From Cytophagaceae bacterium (GTDB lineage: Bacteria > Bacteroidota > Bacteroidia > Cytophagales > Spirosomataceae), in the NCBI GenBank assembly GCA_947461155.1, contig CANHKE010000052.1, positions 1 to 7,792 of the forward strand: a stretch of 7,792 bases of DNA, given 5' to 3'. Every line of letters starts with the position of its first letter. The stretch's first letter is position 1. The translations under genes and the position numbers were made by a program. Of the stretch, positions 1-5,505 are shown in pieces. The notes beneath the pieces were generated by a model, which saw nothing but the letters and a program-made list of their open reading frames with translations, was not told where the DNA came from and searched no databases.

Positions 1-181
1 CAAAGAAGGATTTGATCCCTTGTATGGCGGTCGACCGATGAAGCGTGTACTCCAACGGGTCGTGCTGAATGAATTGTCGAAATCCATTTTATCCGGTAAG
101 ATTCTAAAGGATTCTGCGGTGCTGATGGATGTGGATAAGGAGGGGAATTTGACCTTTGAGAATGTGGAGGTGGAGATTTAG
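1..181 (+). CDS. clpB: ClpB disaggregase, C-terminal end (partial)
   Basis: This is the last 59 codons of a gene that starts outside the window. It reads in frame from base 2 to a TAG at 179-181. The visible residues begin KEGFDPLYGGRPMKRVLQR and continue with VVLNELSKSIL. This is the conserved Clp D2-small domain at the end of the ClpB/Hsp104 family, where the GxRP motif carries the sensor-2 arginine of the second AAA+ ring. ClpB is a hexameric cytosolic ATPase that pulls proteins out of aggregates together with DnaK. The tail is acidic and ends VEVEI, as expected for a full ClpB end rather than ClpA or ClpC, but the N-terminal and middle domains that would prove this are not visible. The gene is followed within 15 bp by a cluster of inverted repeats that could end its transcript. 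Confidence 0.88.
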   Translation, partial: KEGFDPLYGGRPMKRVLQRVVLNELSKSILSGKILKDSAVLMDVDKEGNLTFENVEVEI

Positions 182-194
182 GTTTTTCCTAATG

Positions 195-214
195 CCCCAG
201 GCTAAAGCCTGGGG
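195..214. repeat. Perfect GC-rich hairpin, first copy
   Basis: A 9-bp perfect stem, CCCCAGGCT (195-203) with AGCCTGGGG (206-214), closes on a 2-base gap. The real loop in RNA would be four bases. It begins 14 bp after the clpB stop and could stop clpB transcription, although no T run follows it directly on the + strand. Confidence 0.85.
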
Positions 215-227
215 TTATAAATTTATA

Positions 228-249
228 GCCCTAGGCTTTAGCCTAGGGC
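228..249. repeat. Perfect GC-rich hairpin, second copy (inverted relative to the first)
   Basis: A 10-bp perfect stem, GCCCTAGGCT (228-237) with AGCCTAGGGC (240-249), has TT in the centre. Compared with the reverse complement of the hairpin at 195-214, it differs by a G/T-type change on each arm that preserves pairing (CCAGG versus CTAGG). Compensated changes like this suggest that the fold itself, not only the sequence, is maintained. Confidence 0.85.
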
Positions 250-260
250 GCGATTGCGCC
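247..260. repeat. Small hairpin GGCGC-GATT-GCGCC
   Basis: A 5-bp perfect stem (247-251 with 256-260) encloses a four-base loop. It shares three bases with the right arm of the hairpin at 228-249, so the two folds exclude each other at their junction. Its role is unknown. It may be part of the same composite repeat element. Confidence 0.55.
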
Positions 261-295
261 GATTTCCTAAGCGAATGCCTGGGGTTTTTCATTAG

Positions 296-310
296 TGTAG
301 CGTCTCTACA
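296..310. repeat. Short hairpin with GTAGAGACGC-type core (repeat fragment)
   Basis: TGTAG (296-300) and CTACA (306-310) form a 5-bp stem around CGTCT. The minus strand reads GTAGAGACGC. From memory, this core belongs to a dispersed palindromic repeat seen in several Bacteroidota and cyanobacterial genomes; I could not check this. It lies 7 bp beyond the stop codon of the minus-strand aldehyde dehydrogenase, so it may contribute to 3'-end formation of that transcript. There is no strong T run after it on the minus strand. Confidence 0.4.
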
Positions 311-316
311 ATTTGA

Positions 317-1789
317 TTAAAAATTCTGCCAACAAACCGGTCTTGTGAAACGGTAAATGGCCTCTGTTCCCACGGATGTGCTGCGGGAATCCGAAGTAGC
401 CGGGAAAGGTCCGCCGTGCACCATGGCTGGGGATACTTCGACGCCGGTTGGGAAACCGTTCAACAAAATACGGCCAACCTTTTGACTTACTTCATCGATT
501 AGTTCATCTAGATGCGCTAGGTCACTAGCTTCTGCTTGAATTGTAGCGGTTAATTGACCTGGAATTTGTTCCGTAAATGCAATCATTTCTACCAAATCAT
601 CACAAATAACGGCTACCGTGCTTGGGCCAAAAACCTCCTCCAAAACTTCTGGGTGCGCCAAAGCTTCTTTCGCGGTGGTGCTAAATAAACTCGGAGCTGG
701 GTTTTCAGATGCGGTTAAGCGCTGGGTGGCTGGGTGGTGATTCAAGGTGTTGAATCCGTGTTCGAACGCCTGTTTGATTCCTGCGGTTAGAAAAGTGCCT
801 AATGGCATTTGGTCTAATTTGGCAGCTAGTGAAGTCAAAAAATGTCTGTCTTTTTCGAGTATGACAATCAGTCCAGGGTTCGTGCAAAATTGACCTACGC
901 CCATGCAAATCGATTGGCTGAATGCATCAGCTAGGGATTCGCCTTGTGCAGCAATTCGGTCGCTGAACAAGTAAACGGGGTTGATAGAGCCCATTTCAGC
1001 ATAGACGGGAATGGGAACTTCGCGTCGAACAGCCAGGTCAAATAAGGCTTTACCACCTCGATAAGAACCCGTAAACGCGACTGCTTTGGTTAGGTAGTGT
1101 GTCACCAAATACCCACCAATTTCATGTCCTAGGGCATGTAGTAGGGAAAAGGTACCGTCGGGCATGCCTGTTTTTTGAGCGGCTTGTTGGATCGCTTGGC
1201 CAACTAAATCGGACGTATTGGGATGCGCCGGATGGGCTTTAAAAATTACAGGGCAACCAGCGGCTAAAGCAGCCATTGTATCACCACCTGCAACTGAAAA
1301 GGCAAGCGGGAAATTACTTGCTCCAAAAACGACCGTTGGGCCTAATGGAATTTGTTTTTGAACCAAACGTGGCTTCGGAAGCGGTTGGCGTTCGGGCATC
1401 GCAGCATCCACAATTTCTCGTTTCCACGAAGGATTGGAGATGAAATTGGCAAAAGCTTGAATTTGACCAATTGTCCGACCGCGTTCGCCGGTAATCCGTG
1501 CTTCGGGAAGTCCAGATTCTGCGCAAGCTGTTTGAATTAACACGTCGCCAATGGCTAAAATTTCTTCTGCGATGGCGTTCAGGAAGTTGGCTCTTTGTTC
1601 ATCCGATACATTTCGGTATTTTTTGAACGCCGCGGAGGCTTTGGATAAGGCTTCATTGGCCTCATCGGCTGTTGCTTCCACAAAAATCTGTGGCAGAGCC
1701 TCGCCTGAAGCGGCTTGGACGCCTTGAAAATTTCGGTGTCCCGCAGCTTTTGTTTGAAAGCCAATCATCTGTTTTCCTGTTAAATTCAT
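317..1789 (-). CDS. Alpha-ketoglutarate semialdehyde dehydrogenase (2,5-dioxovalerate dehydrogenase), NAD(P)+
   Basis: This 490-residue aldehyde dehydrogenase oxidises alpha-ketoglutarate semialdehyde to alpha-ketoglutarate in the cytosol. The full set of family residues is present: Asn159 in FGASNFP, the cofactor lysine Lys184 in FKAHPAHP, FTGS at 239-242, the general base Glu265 in AEMGSINP, the nucleophile Cys302 in GQFCTNPG, and EEVFGP at 384-389. The segments KAHPAHP, FTGSYRGGKALFDLA and EMGSINPVYL are typical of the KGSADH group rather than of succinate semialdehyde or betaine aldehyde dehydrogenases. The length is normal. The ATG at 1787-1789 overlaps the TGA of the upstream dehydratase gene as ATGA, which indicates one mRNA and coupled translation. 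With that partner it forms the end of a Weimberg-type pentose pathway. The same enzyme class also serves glucarate and hydroxyproline breakdown, but the FAH-family neighbour favours pentonate. It ends convergent to clpB. Confidence 0.88.
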   Translation of the reverse strand: MNLTGKQMIGFQTKAAGHRNFQGVQAASGEALPQIFVEATADEANEALSKASAAFKKYRNVSDEQRANFLNAIAEEILAIGDVLIQTACAESGLPEARITGERGRTIGQIQAFANFISNPSWKREIVDAAMPERQPLPKPRLVQKQIPLGPTVVFGASNFPLAFSVAGGDTMAALAAGCPVIFKAHPAHPNTSDLVGQAIQQAAQKTGMPDGTFSLLHALGHEIGGYLVTHYLTKAVAFTGSYRGGKALFDLAVRREVPIPVYAEMGSINPVYLFSDRIAAQGESLADAFSQSICMGVGQFCTNPGLIVILEKDRHFLTSLAAKLDQMPLGTFLTAGIKQAFEHGFNTLNHHPATQRLTASENPAPSLFSTTAKEALAHPEVLEEVFGPSTVAVICDDLVEMIAFTEQIPGQLTATIQAEASDLAHLDELIDEVSQKVGRILLNGFPTGVEVSPAMVHGGPFPATSDSRSTSVGTEAIYRFTRPVCWQNF

Positions 1790-2613
1790 GCTTTTACGGT
1801 TTGGATTAGCGTTCCGATGGGTTCAATTTGAATATGTATTTCGTCGTGCGCTTGTAGGGTAAATGGCGGATCGGGCACGATGCAGGTTCCCGTCATGAGG
1901 TAGACGCCCTGAGGAAAGCTCATTTCGCGCGTTAGGTAATCGACCAATTCGCTGTGACTTCGTTTCATTTGGGAGATTTGCGTGTCTCCTTGAAAGACTT
2001 CTTGTTGGCCCCTTAGAATCCGCATCGAAATAACGGTTTCAGGAGCGAGCGGTTTGTCGGTAACTAATAGGCAGGGACCTATGCCGGCGGAGGCGTCATA
2101 AACTTTGGCTTGCGGCAAGTAAAGCGGATTTTCGCCTTCGATATCTCTGGAGCTCATGTCGTTTCCGATGAGGTATCCCGCGATTTCTTGGCGACTATTT
2201 ATAAATAATGTCAATTCCGGTTCGGGTACATTCCAGGCGGAATCTTGACGAATGCCTACTTGGCCGTTTTGGCCAATCGCACGCAATTTATTGCCTTTGT
2301 AGAATATCTCGGGCCTTTCGGCGTCGTATACTTTGTCGTAAAAGGTGTCACCGCCGGACTCTTTGGATTCTTCCATGCGGGCCACTTTGCTACGTAAATA
2401 GGTGACGCCAGCTGCCCAAATTTCTTGGGATTCAATGGGTGTTTGACTGACTTCTGGTGCCGATTCCGTGTAGGAAAGTTGGTCGCAGTATGTGTAGAGA
2501 TTAGGCTGGTTAATGAATTCATCCCAATTCTCAGGTCGTGGGCTGGTAAATTTACCTTCCGTATTTTCGATTTGAATACCGGTAATGACGCGGTAGATTT
2601 TGTAATAGTTCAT
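1786..2613 (-). CDS. FAH-family 2-keto-3-deoxy-D-pentonate dehydratase (KdaD/XylX-like)
   Basis: This is a 275-residue protein of the fumarylacetoacetate hydrolase fold. Its C-terminal two thirds carry the metal site: Glu131 and Glu133 in PEPEL and Asp152 in NDMSSRD. The spacing matches the Glu/Glu/Asp triad I recall for the Sulfolobus 2-keto-3-deoxy-D-arabinonate dehydratase. Lys170 in AKVYDAS is a likely active-site residue. The segments GVTYLRSKVARMEES (70-84) and VYDAERPEIFYKG (95-107) are hallmarks of the KdaD/Caulobacter XylX branch, which dehydrates 2-keto-3-deoxy-pentonate to alpha-ketoglutarate semialdehyde. Overlap with the downstream semialdehyde dehydrogenase, the next enzyme, strongly supports this. 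I chose the ATG at 2613. A TTG start at 2649 would add 12 residues, but it lies inside the likely promoter. Other FAH-family substrates remain possible. Confidence 0.83.
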   Translation of the reverse strand: MNYYKIYRVITGIQIENTEGKFTSPRPENWDEFINQPNLYTYCDQLSYTESAPEVSQTPIESQEIWAAGVTYLRSKVARMEESKESGGDTFYDKVYDAERPEIFYKGNKLRAIGQNGQVGIRQDSAWNVPEPELTLFINSRQEIAGYLIGNDMSSRDIEGENPLYLPQAKVYDASAGIGPCLLVTDKPLAPETVISMRILRGQQEVFQGDTQISQMKRSHSELVDYLTREMSFPQGVYLMTGTCIVPDPPFTLQAHDEIHIQIEPIGTLIQTVKA

Positions 2614-2646
2614 AGGTTTAGTTTTGACATACGGATATGTGAAAAA

Positions 2647-2677
2647 CAAATCTACTGAATCGAGGGCGAAGGGAAAA
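2647..2677 (-). promoter_or_regulatory. Candidate Bacteroidota sigma-A promoter of the dehydratase/dehydrogenase operon
   Basis: Read on the minus strand, TAGATTTG (2654 to 2647) matches the Bacteroidota -7 box TAnnTTTG exactly. TTTT (2677 to 2674), one base off the -33 element TTTG, lies at exactly 19 bp spacing. The predicted start of transcription falls about 25-30 bases before the ATG at 2613. It sits in the short gap after the DUF2442 gene, so the pentonate genes probably have their own promoter. Confidence 0.5.
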
Positions 2678-2687
2678 GGGGGGAGGG

Positions 2688-2906
2688 TTATAAATTTGTG
2701 AAGGAAAGGTCTTCGTCAATTAATGGCCAATGAACCCCTAAACCGGAAGGGCTAATCTGATAGGTATTGCGTTCATTTGAATTGGCCTTACAGAGTTTGA
2801 TTGACAATTTTTCTAATGAAAGTGTCACCCGTTTTGAAATGCCATGAATAATCATGGTATTTCCTACAAATTCAATTTGCTTAATGTGTATTGGGTTCGT
2901 TTTCAT
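2688..2906 (-). CDS. DUF2442 family small protein (possible antitoxin of a DUF4160/DUF2442 pair)
   Basis: A 72-residue protein ends HWPLIDEDLSFTNL, the signature end of DUF2442 (HWPxIDEDLS). Before that come short alternating strands (IEFVGNTMIIHG, KRVTLSLEKL) and a polar middle. No signal peptide or membrane segment is visible. The ATG at 2904-2906 overlaps the TGA of the DUF4160 gene as ATGA, so the two are co-translated. DUF2442 proteins are often found beside DUF4160 proteins or other small genes and have been proposed as toxin-antitoxin partners. The biochemical activity is not established as far as I know. Which of the two would be toxin is inference. Confidence 0.8.
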   Translation of the reverse strand: MKTNPIHIKQIEFVGNTMIIHGISKRVTLSLEKLSIKLCKANSNERNTYQISPSGLGVHWPLIDEDLSFTNL

Positions 2907-3157
2907 ATTCGATTAGTAAAATAATTATCCCAAGCATCGATGATTTTAGGAAGCTGCTCGATCAAAATCTCCTCCAATTCACGTTGCATCATCGGGGTCA
3001 AATTAAAGGAATTTGCATAGGATATCATATTCAATTTCTGACTAATCCAATATTTTACCTCAATTTCTCCTTTAATGGCATGTACATGCATTTGTTCGTT
3101 GCCTTCATTGGAATAAAAGAATATTCGCCAACCTCTTTTTCGAATAATTGTGGGCAT
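2903..3157 (-). CDS. DUF4160 family small protein (possible toxin of a DUF4160/DUF2442 pair)
   Basis: An 84-residue protein begins MPTIIRKRGWRIFFYSNEG. This is the usual DUF4160 opening, followed by a histidine pair (His24 and His26 in QMHVHAIKG), a short strand ending KYWI, and an amphipathic C-terminal helix (LEEILIEQLPKIIDAWDNYF). The family commonly has PPHIHV at the histidine pair. Here the prolines are replaced by QM, but both histidines remain. I chose the ATG at 3157 because family members start MPTI. A TTG at 3211 would add 18 residues that do not resemble the family, and an ATG at 3163 would add only MY. It is the first gene of a two-gene unit, 87 bp after the stop codon of yigZ. 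The function is unknown; a toxin role is suggested only by the gene arrangement. Confidence 0.8.
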   Translation of the reverse strand: MPTIIRKRGWRIFFYSNEGNEQMHVHAIKGEIEVKYWISQKLNMISYANSFNLTPMMQRELEEILIEQLPKIIDAWDNYFTNRI

Positions 3158-3212
3158 ATACATAATTTTCCCACAATAACATGAATGCTTGCGTGCAATT
3201 GCGCTAGCCAAC

Positions 3213-3234
3213 TGATAATCAATTTATTTTATCA
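3213..3234. promoter_or_regulatory. Inverted repeat upstream of the DUF4160 gene (possible operator)
   Basis: TGATAA (3213-3218) and TTATCA (3229-3234) form an inverted repeat with a 10-bp spacer, in an AT-rich stretch about 55 bp upstream of the DUF4160 start. The spacing of about one and a half helical turns, and its place in the only gap upstream of a toxin-antitoxin-like pair, fit an autoregulatory operator. A six-base arm in AT-rich DNA can also occur by chance. Confidence 0.2.
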
Positions 3235-3244
3235 ATTACTTGAT

Positions 3245-3838
3245 TTAAAACGAAGAAAGGGCTTTATCCAAGGCGGATTGAACATCTGTGGATATTCGTT
3301 TGGCAAAGCTGAGCTGGTACATGCAATCATTATTGACCTCTTGCTCCACGATTTGGATGGGATACTTTTTGATGACTTTCATGACTTCATTCATCTGTGG
3401 ATAGCTGAAATGTACCTCCAGCGTTTTCATGGGCTCGATTTCAATGATTTCAGCCGCGGAAAAGGCTTCCAAACTCGCTTCTTTGTAGGCCTGAATTAAT
3501 CCCGAAACGCCGAGTAATGTTCCGCCAAAATAGCGAACTACCGCAACCAGTGTAAAATGGACATTGTTGGACAGTATCGTATTTAGAATCGGTTTACCAG
3601 CGCTTCCGGAAGGTTCGCCATCATCATTCGAGCGAACTTCCTCCGGCGTAAAACCGAGCCGGTACGCGGAACAGATATGTCGGGCTTTTGGATGCAATTC
3701 CTTCAACAATTGCATCTGTTCCTTGATATCTTCGAGATCTTTCACCGGAAATACATACCCGATGAATTTACTTCCTTTATCTTTGTAGAGTCCCTCGGCA
3801 GGTTGTGAAACGGAAAGATAGGAATCGGGTAGGGACAT
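3245..3838 (-). CDS. yigZ: YigZ / IMPACT family protein (UPF0029)
   Basis: This is a 197-residue cytosolic protein of normal family length. The N-terminal UPF0029/IMPACT domain is complete: SKFIGYVF (23-30), HICSAYRLG (54-62), NDDGEPSGSAGKPIL (71-85) and the strongly conserved VRYFGGTLLGVSGLIQAY (101-118). The C-terminal part (about 135-190), with a ferredoxin-like pattern, matches the DUF1949 domain. Eukaryotic relatives (IMPACT/YIH1) bind GCN1 and modulate GCN2 in translation stress. The bacterial role is unsettled; an RNA- or nucleic-acid-binding function has been proposed from structure. The gene is divergent from rqcH with only 23 bp between the start codons, so each promoter must lie largely inside the other's 5' coding region. 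An 87-bp gap separates it from the downstream DUF4160 gene. Confidence 0.93.
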   Translation of the reverse strand: MSLPDSYLSVSQPAEGLYKDKGSKFIGYVFPVKDLEDIKEQMQLLKELHPKARHICSAYRLGFTPEEVRSNDDGEPSGSAGKPILNTILSNNVHFTLVAVVRYFGGTLLGVSGLIQAYKEASLEAFSAAEIIEIEPMKTLEVHFSYPQMNEVMKVIKKYPIQIVEQEVNNDCMYQLSFAKRISTDVQSALDKALSSF

Positions 3839-3861
3839 GCGCGCAAATAAAAATCCAATTT

Positions 3862-5424
3862 ATGCATAACAATCATTTTTTCCTACGCATTCTTGCCCAG
3901 CAGCTGCGTCAAATTTTGACCTATGCGCGCTTAAAGCAATGTTTTTCGCAGGAAAAAGATGAATTGGTGATTGGTTTTGAACGCCAAAACGGTGATGATT
4001 TTTGGATCAAATGTTGCTTTAGCCCTCAGTTTTCTACGCTCCAATTTCCGTCTCAATTTCATCGTGCGGGCCGGAATTCCATTGATTTATTTTCTGATTT
4101 GTTGTTGCACGAAGTGCAAAACGTCTATGTTTTTGAAAATGAACGGGCGATTGGGTTGGATTTTTTAGGCCAACAAACCTTAGTGTTAAAGCTTTTTGGG
4201 AATCGGTCCAACGTGATTCTCTTTCAAGAAGGGGAACATGTGGCCCAATTTCAAAAGAAGTTAGGTAAGGATTATGAAATTAGTTTGCCTGCATTACATC
4301 GTGTGATAGATCAGGATTTTTCCGCTTTTGAAGCAGCAGATGGCGATTTTAAAGCATTATATCCGACGATAGGTAAGGAGGGAGCGGCCTATTTTGATGC
4401 ATTTGGTTATGCCACTAAATCACGAAAAGGACAATGGGAATTTTTACAGGAAACCCTTGAAAATCTTGCAGAACCACAAATCTCCATCATAGAAACGACA
4501 AATGGAATTGGTCTGACCATTTTTCCGATTCATGGCGAGGCCCTTTTTCAGAGCCAAGATGCGGTGGAAGCATTAAACCAATTTTACTCCCTGCATTATT
4601 CCATTGGTGAATTTCGACGCGAGAAAAGCGTGTTGATTGAATTGTTAACCAAACAACGTGTGAAGGCCATTCACTATCTAGATGTCTTGATGAAGCAACA
4701 GGTCGTTCGCGAGGCGAATTTAGCCTATGAAGAAATTGGGAACATTTTGATGGCCTTTTTGCATTTGATCCCTGCTGGTGCCAAATCCGTGGAACTAGAA
4801 GATTTTTACCATGGTGGAACGATTAAAATAAAATTAAATGCGCTTTTGTCCGGACCTGAAAATGCCGAAAATTATTACCGGAAGGCCAAAAACTATGTCA
4901 AGGAAATTGCGCATTGGCAAGAAAATGTAGATCGAAAGCAATCCGAAATAGATTTACTTGGGGAACAATTGGCTGCTATTCAAGCGGCCCAAAACCGGAA
5001 GGAATTAAAACCCTATCTTCCCTTATTGCGGACGAATTCGGTGGCGGTTGTGGAAACGGCCGAATTGCCTTTCAAGCAATTTGAAACGGATGGTTGGGTC
5101 ATATGGGTCGGGAAAAATGCGAAAAATAATGATTTATTGACGCTGAAATACGCTAAGAAATTTGACATCTGGTTGCACGCACGTGACGTTTCAGGTTCCC
5201 ATGTGATTATTCGAAATCCGAATCAGCGGACTGTACCCAAACACGTCGTAGAAAAAGCAGCTGAATTGGCCGCGCATTTTTCGAAGCGCGCAACGGAGTC
5301 CCTGTGTCCGGTCATTGTTACGGCAAAAAAATTCGTCCGCAAGACGAAAGATTTGTTGCCCGGTCAAGTAATTGTAGATCGCGAGGAAGAAGTTGTTTTG
5401 GTCAAACCGACGTATTGGGAATAG
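3862..5424 (+). CDS. rqcH: RqcH / NFACT family ribosome quality control protein
   Basis: This 520-residue protein is related to B. subtilis RqcH and eukaryotic Rqc2/NEMF. These bind the large ribosomal subunit blocked by peptidyl-tRNA and recruit Ala-tRNA to add degradation tails. The domain order fits: NFACT-N (about 1-200), a central coiled coil (about 250-385, with the NAENYYRKAKN segment at 334-344), and the NFACT-R/DUF814 domain (about 405-500) with DIWLHARDVSGSHVIIRNP (435-453). At the position of the DR pair needed for tRNA work in RqcH (Asp97-Arg98), this protein has Glu94-Arg95. The ATG at 3862 (MHNNHFFLR) is the family-like start. A GTG at 3805 would run into yigZ and add unrelated residues. 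Older annotations call such proteins fibronectin-binding; that is unlikely here because there is no export signal. The length is somewhat below the roughly 570 residues of Firmicute homologues. Confidence 0.88.
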   Translation: MHNNHFFLRILAQQLRQILTYARLKQCFSQEKDELVIGFERQNGDDFWIKCCFSPQFSTLQFPSQFHRAGRNSIDLFSDLLLHEVQNVYVFENERAIGLDFLGQQTLVLKLFGNRSNVILFQEGEHVAQFQKKLGKDYEISLPALHRVIDQDFSAFEAADGDFKALYPTIGKEGAAYFDAFGYATKSRKGQWEFLQETLENLAEPQISIIETTNGIGLTIFPIHGEALFQSQDAVEALNQFYSLHYSIGEFRREKSVLIELLTKQRVKAIHYLDVLMKQQVVREANLAYEEIGNILMAFLHLIPAGAKSVELEDFYHGGTIKIKLNALLSGPENAENYYRKAKNYVKEIAHWQENVDRKQSEIDLLGEQLAAIQAAQNRKELKPYLPLLRTNSVAVVETAELPFKQFETDGWVIWVGKNAKNNDLLTLKYAKKFDIWLHARDVSGSHVIIRNPNQRTVPKHVVEKAAELAAHFSKRATESLCPVIVTAKKFVRKTKDLLPGQVIVDREEEVVLVKPTYWE

Positions 5425-5442
5425 TATAATTCCGATAAATCC

Positions 5443-5473
5443 TTTTAATTTCTCTTGAAATACCCTATTTTCG
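5443..5473 (+). promoter_or_regulatory. Candidate promoter of the symporter gene
   Basis: TTTT (5443-5446), then 19 bp, then TATTTTCG (5466-5473). This is close to the Bacteroidota pattern TTTG-N19-TAnnTTTG, with one mismatch in each box. It would start transcription about 25 bases before the ATG at 5506. No hairpin terminator for rqcH is visible in the 81-bp gap, so read-through from rqcH is also possible. Confidence 0.35.
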
Positions 5474-5505
5474 TAGCTATTAATTGTTAACTAAACACTC
5501 AATTT

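Larger units (their letters stand above)
189..295. repeat. Composite inverted-repeat element (REP/BIME-like)
   Basis: Between the convergent clpB and aldehyde dehydrogenase genes lies a 107-bp block with imperfect terminal inverted repeats. CTAATGCCCCAGGC at 189-202 is repeated on the other strand at 277-295 with five extra bases inside. The block holds two perfect hairpins facing each other around the 12-bp palindrome TATAAATTTATA (216-227), then a third small hairpin. The second large hairpin is nearly the reverse complement of the first. This paired arrangement is typical of REP/BIME elements or of a small non-autonomous element. Whether it recurs in the genome cannot be seen here. It may also act as a two-way transcription terminator, since each strand has a short T run (182-187 region and 285-289). 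Confidence 0.7.

Noticed and set aside
705..908. Small minus-strand open frame inside the dehydrogenase gene
   Set aside because: It is a shadow frame of a full-length aldehyde dehydrogenase with all its catalytic residues intact.
2614..2649. N-terminal extension of the dehydratase from a TTG start
   Set aside because: The extra 12 residues are not family-like, and the TTG lies inside the best promoter match; the ATG at 2613 is preferred.
2891..3184. Open frame of 97 codons on the + strand opposite the DUF4160/DUF2442 genes
   Set aside because: It is antisense to two genes with recognisable family motifs and shows no motif of its own.
3158..3211. N-terminal extension of the DUF4160 protein from a TTG start
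   Set aside because: DUF4160 proteins start MPTI; the extra 18 residues look like translated intergenic sequence.
3805..3861. GTG start for rqcH giving a 539-residue protein
   Set aside because: It would overlap the yigZ coding region on the other strand and add residues unlike the family; MHNNHFFLR at 3862 is the usual kind of start.
5425..5505. Terminator or small RNA in the gap between rqcH and the symporter gene
   Set aside because: No GC-rich stem followed by a T run is visible; only a weak promoter-like pattern can be supported.
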